A stretch of 64,000 bases of DNA, taken from contig NZ_CP118108.1 in the NCBI RefSeq assembly GCF_028747985.1, positions 3,043,501 through 3,107,500 of the forward strand, written 5' to 3'. The translations under genes and the position numbers were made by a program. The notes under the pieces were generated by a model. The model searched no databases and was not told where the DNA came from. It was given only the letters and a program-made list of their open reading frames with translations. The first letter of the stretch is position 1. Every line of letters begins with the position of its first letter. Source of the stretch: Paenibacillus urinalis (GTDB lineage: Bacteria; Bacillota; Bacilli; Paenibacillales; Paenibacillaceae). Shown in pieces: positions 45,224 through 53,260 of this stretch.

Positions 45224-46039
45224 TTATTGGACCATCGTGTTCGGAAAATAGTCATTAAATGCATTTTTTATCTTCGTGTAATCCATGCTGCTCTCTTCAA
45301 TGATTACTTTTCGTCTTGCTTTGATCATCACCTGCTCCATATCTGCAAAGCTGCAGCCCTTTAACAACTGAGCAGCGTCATCAATTAAATTGGACTCCAC
45401 AGCCTCATTCCCCATTAACTTAGATATATAACTCCTGCACTCCGTCTCCTCAGGCAGATCATAGTGCATCCGCGTATCAAATCTGCGCCAAATGGCGTGA
45501 TCAAGTTCAGCTTGAAGATTGGTGGCAGCTACAAATATACTGGAGCCATCAAATTCGTCCAGGCACTGGAGCAGAGTATTAACAACGCGAGCCATCTCTT
45601 TAACTTCATCAATTGAATCTCTGGCTCTAGCTATAGCATCCACCTCATCCAAGAACAGCACACATGAAGTAGATTTGGCATATTCAAATATTTTTCGCAA
45701 ATTACTGCCTGTTTCCCCCAAATGACTGTGAATGATCGCATCCAAGCGAACCATGATGAGCGGCAGATTCAATCGTTCAGCAATATAAAAAGCAGTCAGC
45801 GTTTTACCTGTACCCGGAGGTCCGAACATCACGATCTTATTCGGCATCGGTACATCAGCAGCTTCAAATTTATCCTGCATTTGTTGAATCTGCAAAAACT
45901 CCTCAACAATCTTGGCATTCGCTTCGTTCAGTACGATATGCTTTACCTTTCTTCTGCACTCAGCTGGACTATATACAGATGCGGCATCGATTCCCTTTGA
46001 TTTTGGCAGCATCTTTGATTTGTTTTTCTGTTGACCCAT
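45224..46039 (-). CDS. AAA+ ATPase under Zur control
   Basis: A 271-residue protein with one AAA+ domain: Walker A FGPPGTGKTLTAFY (residues about 72-82), Walker B CVLFLDEVDAIARA, sensor 1 FVAATN and arginine finger IWRRFD. The N-terminal 70 residues are short and basic (MGQQKNKSKMLPKSKGIDAA), and a helical lid follows. It belongs to the spastin/CDC48-like classical clade, not to Lon, FtsH or ClpX. ATG 46039 has AGGAG upstream. A separate promoter with a Zur box (46071-46127) places it in the zinc-starvation regulon. A role in removing or rebuilding zinc proteins is inferred. Confidence 0.88.
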   Translation of the reverse strand: MGQQKNKSKMLPKSKGIDAASVYSPAECRRKVKHIVLNEANAKIVEEFLQIQQMQDKFEAADVPMPNKIVMFGPPGTGKTLTAFYIAERLNLPLIMVRLDAIIHSHLGETGSNLRKIFEYAKSTSCVLFLDEVDAIARARDSIDEVKEMARVVNTLLQCLDEFDGSSIFVAATNLQAELDHAIWRRFDTRMHYDLPEETECRSYISKLMGNEAVESNLIDDAAQLLKGCSFADMEQVMIKARRKVIIEESSMDYTKIKNAFNDYFPNTMVQ

Positions 46040-46070
46040 GGAATTCTCCTGTCATATCTGCTTTTATTTA

Positions 46071-46127
46071 TTAGTAATTATTACGATTAACAAAGAATAT
46101 AGTATTGCATTTCTTTATTTTTGTCAA
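46071..46127 (-). promoter_or_regulatory. Promoter and Zur box of the AAA+ ATPase gene
   Basis: On the minus strand, TTGACA (46122-46127), a 17-bp spacer and TACTAT (46099-46104) are followed by TTAATCGTAATAATTACTAA (46071-46090). The arrangement and spacing are the same as at 45121-45177. Confidence 0.88.
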
Positions 46128-46169
46128 AGTTTTAAAAGGTCCAGGCAGCAGATCACTGATACTACAGGA

Positions 46170-46209
46170 AAAAGAAATAGACCGTCCCTGTTTAAGGAAA
46201 CGGCCTATT
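46170..46209 (-). terminator. Terminator of the DinB gene
   Basis: AATAGACCGT and ACGGCCTATT arms (one wobble) are followed by a T-rich tract on the minus strand. Confidence 0.75.
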
Positions 46210-46236
46210 CGTCAACCTATCGATCATGGACGACTC

Positions 46237-46707
46237 TTAATCCCATATTCTTATTCTTGGAACCTCTGCAGTCCGTAAGTAATCAAGCAATTGACCCGTA
46301 TGTACAGATTCATGATATGCAATTCTTAATAACATATCTCCGAGTGTTCTTATATACCCAACATCTGAGCGATCAATTTTTATATTCTCCAGGTCGGATT
46401 GTTCAAATGAACTGACTGTTTCGAGAAATGCATTTCTATATGGCGTAGCAAATTCAATTTCTCTTTCCACCGATGTATACGGATGCGACTCAAATGGTGA
46501 AGCAAAGCTCTTTAAACTTCCACGATTTAATATGGCTAAATGGTAATAATGTTCCGATTCTAATACGTGACGAATCATTTCAATGCAGCTCATTGCTTGA
46601 TCATCTGGCTTCCAATTCAAATACTCAGAAGGTATGGATGTCCATACTTTCATACTTCTTCTTCGTACTTCTTCAAAATTCAGAATAATCAGATCCGTGG
46701 ATTTCAT
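46237..46707 (-). CDS. DinB-family protein
   Basis: A 156-residue four-helix-bundle protein of the DinB/YfiT group. The metal-binding histidines lie in MIRHVLESEHYYHL and RIAYHESVHTGQLLDYL, in the right order for the H-x3-H pair near the C-terminus. ATG 46707 has GAGGTG upstream. Members are thiol- or metal-dependent transferases or are induced by DNA damage. The gene starts a strip of short single-gene units; a second DinB gene lies at 47356. Confidence 0.87.
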   Translation of the reverse strand: MKSTDLIILNFEEVRRRSMKVWTSIPSEYLNWKPDDQAMSCIEMIRHVLESEHYYHLAILNRGSLKSFASPFESHPYTSVEREIEFATPYRNAFLETVSSFEQSDLENIKIDRSDVGYIRTLGDMLLRIAYHESVHTGQLLDYLRTAEVPRIRIWD

Positions 46708-46818
46708 CAGATAAAACACCTCATTTTTGTTCAATGCTAGATTTGATTTCAGTCAAATTTTACCTCAAATTATTTCTACGCACAAGTGTTCTTATATATG
46801 AAATCCCGTTGATCTCAT

Positions 46819-47241
46819 TTATTTGATCCCTTCATTAAAATAGGTAATCTCATTGCCGTAGATTAAGCTCCTAAAGCCATTCTTATGATAAGGCATTAAT
46901 TCATCTGCCTGTTCGATATCTAACCAAGCAATTTCAGAAATTTCATCTGGTCTCCATATCTCTTCGATCCCTCCAATGATCTCTGCTCTAAAGGTTATAA
47001 ATAGTGCATGCTCCTGTAGCTTATCAAATTGGCATTCGTTGATTGCTACAATACCGTAGACTTTAACATCTAGCCCTGTTTCTTCCTTGGCTTCTCGAAC
47101 AGCAGCTTGATCTAATGATTCATTAGGCTCGACAGCACCGCCAGGCAGAGACCAACTCGAGCGTCCTACATTCTTGACTGCGAGTACTTTAGATTTAGAT
47201 TGATCTGTTATTAAGGAGTATGCTACATTAACTCGTTTCAT
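46819..47241 (-). CDS. NUDIX hydrolase
   Basis: A 140-residue enzyme with an intact Nudix box: GGAVEPNESLDQAAVREAKE followed by ETGLDV, with the REAKEE pair for metal binding. It cleaves a nucleoside diphosphate linked to another moiety; substrate unknown, with MutT/ADP-ribose-like length. The RBS GAAGGGAAG lies upstream of ATG 47241. It stands between the two DinB genes, all in the same orientation. Confidence 0.93.
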   Translation of the reverse strand: MKRVNVAYSLITDQSKSKVLAVKNVGRSSWSLPGGAVEPNESLDQAAVREAKEETGLDVKVYGIVAINECQFDKLQEHALFITFRAEIIGGIEEIWRPDEISEIAWLDIEQADELMPYHKNGFRSLIYGNEITYFNEGIK

Positions 47242-47355
47242 GGATTCTACTTCCCTTCTGATTTCCTATCTGCATTTGAACGGGAGGGTTGGGCATGGAA
47301 AAACAAGACGGAAGCCACTTTGTCTATGCAGCTTCCGCCCGAATCTTCTTAACGT

Positions 47356-47865
47356 CTAACTTAGGTACCGTGTGCGGATGACCCCCATATGGTGGAGTTC
47401 ATGTCCCGTAATACCGTACGCGAGGGCACGCACGGTAATGTTTACGTCGTTAGCCGTGCCCTTACGAGACCAGGCCTCCACCGGCAGCCCGCGTAGCAGC
47501 GTTATCGTCGCTTGTCTTACGGCCATGTAGTCTTCGGCCAATTGCGCAATTGTCCAGTTTCCAAAAGGAGGAATGAACACCTCCTGGTCGAACCCGGGCA
47601 GAGGTGTCTGGTCTCCTCTTGCAAACCGGAGCAGGCGATACGTCATGACCCGCTCCGAGTCCACAATGTGGCCCACGACTTCTTTAAGCGTCCATTTTCC
47701 TTCGGCATACTGATAAGCACCTTGGCTTTCTGTCAAGGATGACAGCAGCTTCGTCATTTGCTTTTCCTGTGCGAGCAAGATGTCAATGATGTTGCCTTCC
47801 GGAACTAACCGGATATACGCACCAATATCACCAGCGTATTCTTCTTCTGACGGCTTTTGGTTCAT
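47356..47865 (-). CDS. DinB/YfiT-like metal-dependent hydrolase
   Basis: A 169-residue DinB_2 protein. ATG 47865 has GAGAGGGG upstream. The histidine set is visible in EVVGHIVDSERVMTYRLLR and in GITGHELHHMGVIRTRY, as in YfiT. This copy is GC-richer than its neighbours, which may point to transfer. It could detoxify a bacillithiol-linked or similar conjugate. A CGTGAGTATGTTGTTA cassette-end-like motif stands just upstream at 47930. Confidence 0.87.
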   Translation of the reverse strand: MNQKPSEEEYAGDIGAYIRLVPEGNIIDILLAQEKQMTKLLSSLTESQGAYQYAEGKWTLKEVVGHIVDSERVMTYRLLRFARGDQTPLPGFDQEVFIPPFGNWTIAQLAEDYMAVRQATITLLRGLPVEAWSRKGTANDVNITVRALAYGITGHELHHMGVIRTRYLS

Positions 47866-48072
47866 GAGTGGTCCCCTCTCTATGAATATATGGAAGATTA
47901 TAGCGCTCATTTTCAGATATTACCACCGACGTGAGTATGTTGTTAAAAAATCCTGCCTTCTCTAAGTTATACTCCGATTAGTCCATCTTATTAACTTTAA
48001 TTTTCTTAGCTAATATCCATCCATTTAATCCAAATGAAGAAGAGATGATGTAGTATACATATCCTTCATTAA

Positions 48073-48240
48073 CTAATATTTTTTGTATACTTTAAACTCA
48101 CAGATAATTTCACTTTCTTGTTCAAAATAATCGATAAGTACAAGATCCTTATGATCTTCGCCAACACTTTCTACTATGTTTTTTCTAAGTTGTTTAAATC
48201 TTAATTTATCAATAAGTGCTGCCCTGGAATTTGATTTCAT
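48073..48240 (-). CDS. Small ORF of unknown function (weak)
   Basis: A 55-codon frame (MKSNSRAALIDKLRFKQLRK...; acidic C-terminal half) begins at ATG 48240 and ends at TAG 48073. No good ribosome binding site precedes it, and it overlaps the region upstream of the antisense RNA promoter. It may be the relic of a larger gene. Confidence 0.35.
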   Translation of the reverse strand: MKSNSRAALIDKLRFKQLRKNIVESVGEDHKDLVLIDYFEQESEIICEFKVYKKY

Positions 48241-48248
48241 TTAATTCT

Positions 48249-48398
48249 TTGATACATCTTTTCAATTATGGTAGTATATATTTAATAAAGACCAAGTGCT
48301 CTAACACTTGGTCCATACAATTGGCTTGGATGGGTAGTCCCTTCTTAGTCAATACGGAGATAGACCCACCTTTGGCTGCAACCTTGGGGTGGTTTTTT
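48249..48398 (+). ncRNA. Antisense antitoxin RNA, type I locus 1
   Basis: A sigma-A promoter (TTGATA 48249-48254, 17-bp spacer, TAGTAT 48272-48277) points to an RNA starting near 48285. The RNA begins with a GACCAAGTG hairpin and ends at a terminator of CCCACC/GGTGG type plus eight T, near 48398. It covers the 3' end of the toxin mRNA on the other strand, as RatA and SR4 do in Bacillus subtilis. Confidence 0.8.
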
Positions 48399-48494
48399 TT
48401 ACTTTCTCTTGTTGTTATTATTAATGTATGTTAAAAGAGCAAGAATGAATGTTCCAAAAAGGAGCATAATCGTTATTGCGTCTTTTGCTTCCAT
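48399..48494 (-). CDS. Type I toxin peptide, Hol-Tox (TxpA/BsrG-like), locus 1
   Basis: A 31-residue peptide (MEAKDAITIMLLFGTFILAL, then LTYINNNNKRK) from ATG 48494 behind AAAGGAGGTGA. One membrane helix is followed by an Asn/Lys tail, as in the putative holin-like toxin family. Overproduction of such peptides damages the membrane. The mRNA probably runs past the stop and ends with the same GACCAAGTG hairpin that begins the antisense RNA. A second copy lies at 50175. Confidence 0.9.
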   Translation of the reverse strand: MEAKDAITIMLLFGTFILALLTYINNNNKRK

Positions 48495-48570
48495 GGCTTC
48501 ACCTCCTTTCGAAGGGAAACCATGCCCACCAATCAGCTCTTCTATTTAAATTCTTGATTGATCCATTCTT

Positions 48571-48973
48571 TCATTCTATTTCTTTAGGTCCAATGATCGT
48601 CTTTATACGTTCTTGTTCTTCACTCTTATTCAAATACTCGAAAAATCCAAGACGATTTCCCCAAGGATCTGAAAAGGTTCCCCATTTGACTGAAACCTCG
48701 GGTCTTAAGTATATTTCAAAATCGTTTATTTTTAATAATTTTACAAGTATATCTCTTTTAGCCTCAATATTTGTTGTTCCCAAACGTAATGGACCATTAC
48801 CTTCAGTAGGTGTTCCTTCAGCAACCTGTAACCAGCACCCAGGGATTAGCTCCCACTCAGCAAATTCCCCAATGTGGTATAACGTCAGGTTTTCTATTTA
48901 AGAGTATTTCATACCACTTTTGTCCCTCTTCAATATTAGATACCCGAACTTGAGTAGTCACTTCAAAGATCAT
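48571..48973 (-). pseudogene. VOC-family (glyoxalase/bleomycin resistance) protein, frameshifted
   Basis: The gene starts at ATG 48973 (GGAGGG upstream) with MIFEVTTQVRVSNIEEGQKW and reads YEILLNRKPDVIPH before a shift near 48868-48875. The rest (EFAEWELIPGCWLQVAEGTP, WGTFSDPWGNRLGFFEYLNK) continues in another frame to the stop at 48571. A single extra base explains the break. The intact product would be a metal-dependent VOC protein of about 134 residues. Confidence 0.8.
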
Positions 48974-49017
48974 TTTATGCCCTCCAAAATAATATGATAA
49001 TCTTTTAACAATCCCAT

Positions 49018-49151
49018 ACTGGCTTAAGTGGCGCATGCCCCGGGTCCGACAGACTTAGCCAGTGCAGAGTTGTCCAGCTGCTCCCGCTTCCCCGAAATTC
49101 TCTGCCGAACCGAGAGATGGATATCTCAGTGCGTGAATATGTTGTTATAGG
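49018..49151. repeat. Palindromic cassette-end-like element 1
   Basis: The stretch has a hairpin ACTGGCTTAAGT/ACTTAGCCAGT (49018 and 49053), GC-rich inner arms, a small GAGATGGATATCTC dyad, and ends with CGTGAATATGTTGTTATAGG (49132-49151). The last motif recurs near 47930 and, in variant form, in the element at 49802-49950. Confidence 0.55.
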
Positions 49152-49187
49152 AGGTCAACGCCTATTCGATCCACTAACACCAATTAT

Positions 49188-49748
49188 TTATTTAACTAGA
49201 GCATATATATGAGTATCTCTTGTTTGACTTTTATCTACTGATAAATCATCACATCTTAATGTACCTTCAAATTGAAAGCCTATCCGTTCTGGAATAGCCT
49301 TACTTTTATAATTTAAAGTATCACAACGAATTTCTACTCTTCTAGCCTTCAACTCTGCAAAGGCAAAATTTGTTATCCCTTGCACTGCTTCAGTCATATA
49401 TCCATTTCCACTCTTACGCGTATCAATCCAGTAACCGATTTCGAATTTGCCAATCTCCCAATCTGGCCTATGCAATCCAGATGAACCAATGAATTGGTTA
49501 GTTTCTTTATCAAATATCAGAAATCTCAGATCTTCTCTCTTAATGAACTTTACATGTGCTTCTCGTAGATTTGCTTCGATTGTCTGTTCACTTTGTTCGT
49601 ATTGTGCAAAAGGTAACCATTGCTTGAGCTCATTGATCGATGAGATTATACTTTCGTACACTATTTTGCCATCACCAGGTTGAGGTATTCTGATCAATAG
49701 CCTTTCTGTTGTAAATTGGTTTGGAAAGTCAATTAGTATTGGATTCAT
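49188..49748 (-). CDS. GNAT acetyltransferase, RimJ/RimL-like
   Basis: A 186-residue acetyltransferase of the RimJ/RimL group. The start TTERLLIRIPQPGDGKIVYE and the motif EIGYWIDTRKSGNGYMTEAV show the typical acetyl-CoA loop (R-x-x-G-x-G/A), and RVEIRCDTLNYKSKAIPERI is the usual motif before the last strand. Members acetylate protein N-termini or small amines. It sits between two palindromic repeat elements like a gene cassette. The AT-rich base use differs a little from older chromosomal genes. Confidence 0.92.
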   Translation of the reverse strand: MNPILIDFPNQFTTERLLIRIPQPGDGKIVYESIISSINELKQWLPFAQYEQSEQTIEANLREAHVKFIKREDLRFLIFDKETNQFIGSSGLHRPDWEIGKFEIGYWIDTRKSGNGYMTEAVQGITNFAFAELKARRVEIRCDTLNYKSKAIPERIGFQFEGTLRCDDLSVDKSQTRDTHIYALVK

Positions 49749-49801
49749 TCTTTAATCCCCTCTGTATTTTTTGTTGGTTTTATCCGATCTTGAGTTGATT
49801 T

Positions 49802-49950
49802 CCTATAACGTTCTTGTATTCACGAAACGCCCCAGCCATAGATAGCTCTTATCTTGGGCTGGGGCGTTTGTTGTCTGAACTTCTTCCACGATTATACATC
49901 TAAACAACCGAGGGGCGATAGCCCCGATGCGTGAATACTATGTTATATGA
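49802..49950. repeat. Palindromic cassette-end-like element 2
   Basis: The ends are inverted: CCTATAACGTTCTTGTATT-CACG at 49802-49824 and CGTGAATACTATGTTATATGA at 49930-49950 (shown in parts). Inside are a perfect 12-bp hairpin AACGCCCCAGCC/GGCTGGGGCGTT (49826, 49857) and GGGGC-GATA-GCCCC. The structure recalls attC-type folded sites. Confidence 0.6.
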
Positions 49951-50025
49951 TGGGGATGTCATCTTCGTTTTACCGTTCAACTTATCACTTTTTTCTTATT
50001 ATCACTTTCAATATTATTTCACGCT

Positions 50026-50174
50026 TTGATACATTTTATCTTTGTGATATTATATATGTAATAAAGACCAAGTGCAGCGAACACTTGGTCAGTACAATTG
50101 GCTTGGATGGTCTATTCCCTTCTAAGTCGTAAAGGAACAAAACCCACCTCTGGCCTCAACCTTTGGGTGGGTTT
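50026..50174 (+). ncRNA. Antisense antitoxin RNA, type I locus 2
   Basis: TTGATA (50026-50031) and TATTAT (50048-50053) with a 16-bp spacer give a start near 50060. The RNA opens with GACCAAGTG-CAGCGAA-CACTTGGTC (50066-50090) and ends at the terminator AACCCACC/GGTGGGTT plus T-run (50141-50176). The layout is the same as at locus 1. Confidence 0.8.
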
Positions 50175-50270
50175 TTACTTTTTCTTGTTGTTATTATTGA
50201 TGTATGTTAAAAGAGCAAGAATGAACGTCCCAAAGAGGAACATAATCGTTAATGCATCTTTCACTTCCAT
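50175..50270 (-). CDS. Type I toxin peptide, Hol-Tox (TxpA/BsrG-like), locus 2
   Basis: This 31-residue twin of locus 1 (MEVKDALTIMFLFGTFILAL, then LTYINNNNKKK) starts at ATG 50270 behind AAAGGAGGTGA. It differs from copy 1 at a handful of residues. The antisense RNA is adjacent and converges on it. Two near-identical toxins with separate antitoxin RNAs within 2 kb suggest duplication or repeated cassette insertion. Confidence 0.9.
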   Translation of the reverse strand: MEVKDALTIMFLFGTFILALLTYINNNNKKK

Positions 50271-50569
50271 GGCTTCACCTCCTTTCGAAGGGAAACCATG
50301 CCCACCCAAGATTCAATTGTAGTTATATTTTACCTTTATTTATAACTGCGTACAAGTGTTCTTGATTTGTATTACAATCTCTATCTTGCATCCCTTTCAT
50401 ATAACTCTCTTATGTCTGAACTTCAGAAATATTCTCAAACAACCCATACTTACAAACTTCAAACAACGAGATTATCTGTACAACAACCATCACGATGCTT
50501 CAACAAGAATAATGCATGGTGTCTAACTTCCTAATTATACAATGAGATACTAATCTACTGACCTAACTC
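50271..50569. other. Non-coding stretch between toxin locus 2 and the membrane protein
   Basis: About 300 bp are AT-rich. The only notable item is ACTGCGTACAAGTGTTCTTG (near 50345), which resembles ACGCACAAGTGTTCTT near 46779. I see no gene here. Confidence 0.6.
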
Positions 50570-50983
50570 TTAAGTTTGTCTCAACCAACCCTTCTCTAGC
50601 ACAATGCCAAATAAGACTGGTGGAATGAATGAACTAAAGTAGAGCATATACCAATCCGGATTAAATACGAAGTGCAGCAATATCCCTGAAAGTACGCATA
50701 TAAACAAATAGTAGACGATTTTACTCAGCTGGGTTAAACCTCTCAGCCGGTCATGCAGCAGCAGCATTACAAAAAAGAATAGAAATATGATTATCGTAAG
50801 TGGAATGATCAACCCTATAAAGAAAGAAAAGAAGCCGCTAACCGAACGAAAATAGGCATTAAAACCGTCATCGTGTGGATTCATTGAGCTAAGAACATAC
50901 AAGGTAATTATTTCGGTTATGGTGCTAATGATGACCCATAATACGAATTTGCTAAATTTGTCAGACCCCTCATTCTTGTTCAC
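50570..50983 (-). CDS. Four-helix membrane protein of unknown function
   Basis: A 137-residue membrane protein with four predicted helices (FVLWVIISTITEIITLYVLS, GFFSFFIGLIIPLTIIIFLF, IVYYLFICVLSGILLHFVF, YFSSFIPPVLFGIVL). ATG 50983 has a modest site (AGGGAGG about 9 bases upstream). No known motif is seen. It is monocistronic. Confidence 0.75.
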   Translation of the reverse strand: MNKNEGSDKFSKFVLWVIISTITEIITLYVLSSMNPHDDGFNAYFRSVSGFFSFFIGLIIPLTIIIFLFFFVMLLLHDRLRGLTQLSKIVYYLFICVLSGILLHFVFNPDWYMLYFSSFIPPVLFGIVLEKGWLRQT

Positions 50984-51088
50984 AACAATCCCTCCCTAGA
51001 GTAAGACGTTTCGTCTGTCTTGAAAGTTGTTAGCTCCCTTACATAAAAGAAAGACCACCATATTTGATGGCAGCCTCTCTATTTATAC

Positions 51089-53107
51089 TTAACTACTAAC
51101 TCTCTCCGGTACTTGAAAGTCCTCAATCCACTGTCCTATCCGCTCATTCTTCATCGGTTTTCCATAGTAATACCCTTGCATGACATAACATCCAAGCTCA
51201 GTTAAGAACTCGATATGCTCCTCATTCTCTACTCCCTCCGCAATGACTTCCAGCTGGAGCTTCTCCGCCATCAATATAATGGCATGAACGATCGCACGTT
51301 TACTCGGTGTGTCCAGGTCGTATGTAAACAGCCGATCGAGCTTCAATGTGTCGATCGGAAGTCGGTCCAGTAATCCATTTGAGGAATAACCTGTGCCAAA
51401 ATCATCCATGGAGACACGGACTCCTGTATTTCGAATTCGATGCAGCTGCGAAATGATGTCATTGATATCGTGAAACACCATGGACTCCGTAATTTCGAGC
51501 TCAAGCATCTCTGGCTCCAGCCGAGTCTCTTGTAGTACCCATGGGATTAACTCCGTCAGGTTATCCGTCTGAAATAGCCGAAACGATAAGTTGACCGAAA
51601 TGGGTTGATGAATCCTCTGCGACTGCCATTCTTTACACTGGCGGCAAGCTTCTAACAGCACCCATTTGGTCATCGGTATCACCAGTCCCGTCTCTTCGGC
51701 AATCGGAATGAATTCACCTGGAGATATCTGACCTAATCGAGGATGCTCCCATCTGATCAGAGCCTCAAATCCGACCAGGCTGTTCGTCCGCACATTACAC
51801 TTCGGCTGGTACACCATATAGAACTGCTGCTGCTCGATTGCAAGCTGCAAATCCTTCTCCAGCTCCATCTTCCTTACTTCTTTGACACCCATATCCTCCG
51901 TATAGATGCAATATTGATTTTTGCCGAGTCCTTTAGCCTTGTACATGGCGGTATCCGCCGTTTTTAACAGACTAGACCGCTCTGTATGCTGAATGGATCC
52001 GATGCTGATTCCAATACTGCCTGTCACATAGAGCTCATTTCCTTCAATGCGATGGACCCTCTTTATTTCTTTGATGATTCTCTCCGCATAAGCTTCTGCT
52101 TGTTGTAAGCTGCAATTCTTAATGATGAACAAGAACTCATCCCCACCAATTCGAAAAGCCTGCAGATCAACAGCTATAAACGGTTTTAAGCGGGTGCCTA
52201 CCTCCTGAATGAGCAGATCACCGATGTCATGGCCCAAGGTATCGTTAATCGCTTTGAACTGATCCAGGTCCAGAAATAACACGGCCAGCTCTTCATCGCC
52301 TGCATAAGTATCAAAGAATCGATTCATCTCATTGCGATTAGGCAGCCCTGTAAGACTGTCCTCGTAGGCCATTCTCTCAAGCACATGGCGGTCAAGAAAT
52401 AAGGCGCACCATGACACAAGTAAAATAATGAATGTAGCCACCGTCACTCCGTACAATAAAAACAAATCCACCGAAGCTGCGTGATCATGTGTCGGCATCT
52501 GATCATGACCTGTGAATGTAGCGGCCTTCATACCTGTGTAATGCATTCCGCAGACCGCAAAGCCCATAACGATGGAGGATACCCATTTCAACCAGCTGGC
52601 AGAGGCTTGATTCCGGAATTTCAAGAACAAGAACAGCGCTGCATACGATGCGGCATAAGCGATGAGCGCAGACAGGATCCACAGCACGGGATCATAGCTG
52701 ATGTCCATCGGCATGATCATAGCTTCCATCCCTACATAATGCATCATAATGATCCCACTGCCCATGAAAAACCCGCCGAATGCAATTTTCAACCGGCTGA
52801 CATTTTGGGGCTTGGTGATGTAAAACGCAATAAAGGAGGAAACGACACTCGCTACCATAGAGAGCACCGTAAGCCACACATCGTATTCCACGGCCGTATG
52901 CACATGAAAGGCCAGCATTCCGACAAAATGCATTGACCATATGCCAGCTCCCATCACTAGGGCTCCGGCAAACAGCCAGAATAGCTGCATTTTACCTTTA
53001 GAGTTTGATATTTTAGATGTGATACTGAGAGCAGAATAAGAAGCCAGAATGGCAATAATAATGGAGAGCACTACAATATAGTAGTTGTAACCCCCTTGAA
53101 TAATCAT
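51089..53107 (-). CDS. MHYT-GGDEF-EAL cyclic-di-GMP signalling protein
   Basis: A 672-residue membrane sensor. Residues about 5-230 hold seven helices with three MHYT repeats (MHFVGMLAFH, MHYVGMEAM, MHYTGMKAA), thought to bind copper, oxygen or CO. The GGDEF domain (DSLTGLPNRNEM, active site RIGGDEFLFI) and the EAL domain (GFEALIRWEHP, DDFGTGYSS, IAEGVENEEH) both keep their catalytic residues. It may both make and degrade c-di-GMP. ATG 53107 has AGGAG 8 bases upstream. It is a single gene. Confidence 0.95.
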   Translation of the reverse strand: MIIQGGYNYYIVVLSIIIAILASYSALSITSKISNSKGKMQLFWLFAGALVMGAGIWSMHFVGMLAFHVHTAVEYDVWLTVLSMVASVVSSFIAFYITKPQNVSRLKIAFGGFFMGSGIIMMHYVGMEAMIMPMDISYDPVLWILSALIAYAASYAALFLFLKFRNQASASWLKWVSSIVMGFAVCGMHYTGMKAATFTGHDQMPTHDHAASVDLFLLYGVTVATFIILLVSWCALFLDRHVLERMAYEDSLTGLPNRNEMNRFFDTYAGDEELAVLFLDLDQFKAINDTLGHDIGDLLIQEVGTRLKPFIAVDLQAFRIGGDEFLFIIKNCSLQQAEAYAERIIKEIKRVHRIEGNELYVTGSIGISIGSIQHTERSSLLKTADTAMYKAKGLGKNQYCIYTEDMGVKEVRKMELEKDLQLAIEQQQFYMVYQPKCNVRTNSLVGFEALIRWEHPRLGQISPGEFIPIAEETGLVIPMTKWVLLEACRQCKEWQSQRIHQPISVNLSFRLFQTDNLTELIPWVLQETRLEPEMLELEITESMVFHDINDIISQLHRIRNTGVRVSMDDFGTGYSSNGLLDRLPIDTLKLDRLFTYDLDTPSKRAIVHAIILMAEKLQLEVIAEGVENEEHIEFLTELGCYVMQGYYYGKPMKNERIGQWIEDFQVPERVSS

Positions 53108-53215
53108 TTTTTCACTCCTATGTATTCAGAAATGTTTCGCTCAGAGGATCATAATACAGCAGACTCTATATAATATCGTCACAATGATCGAATCCATTTA
53201 TCCTATCCAAGCAAA

Positions 53216-53253
53216 AAAGCCCTTCTACTTCATAAACGAAGTAAAAGGGCTTT
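53216..53253 (-). terminator. Terminator of yidC
   Basis: AAAGCCCTTCTACTTC and GAAGTAAAAGGGCTTT arms (one mismatch) with a 6-base loop lie just past the yidC stop, with a T-run on the minus strand. Confidence 0.85.
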
Positions 53254-53260
53254 ATCCTAA

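Noticed and set aside
49802..49950. True integron attC site
   Set aside because: The fold is similar but the GTTRRRY/RYYYAAC core boxes are not exact and no integron integrase is visible, so only cassette-end-like is claimed.
52481..52936. His-rich plus-strand frame over the MHYT domain
   Set aside because: The His and Met content is a mirror of the MHYT motif codons on the true strand.
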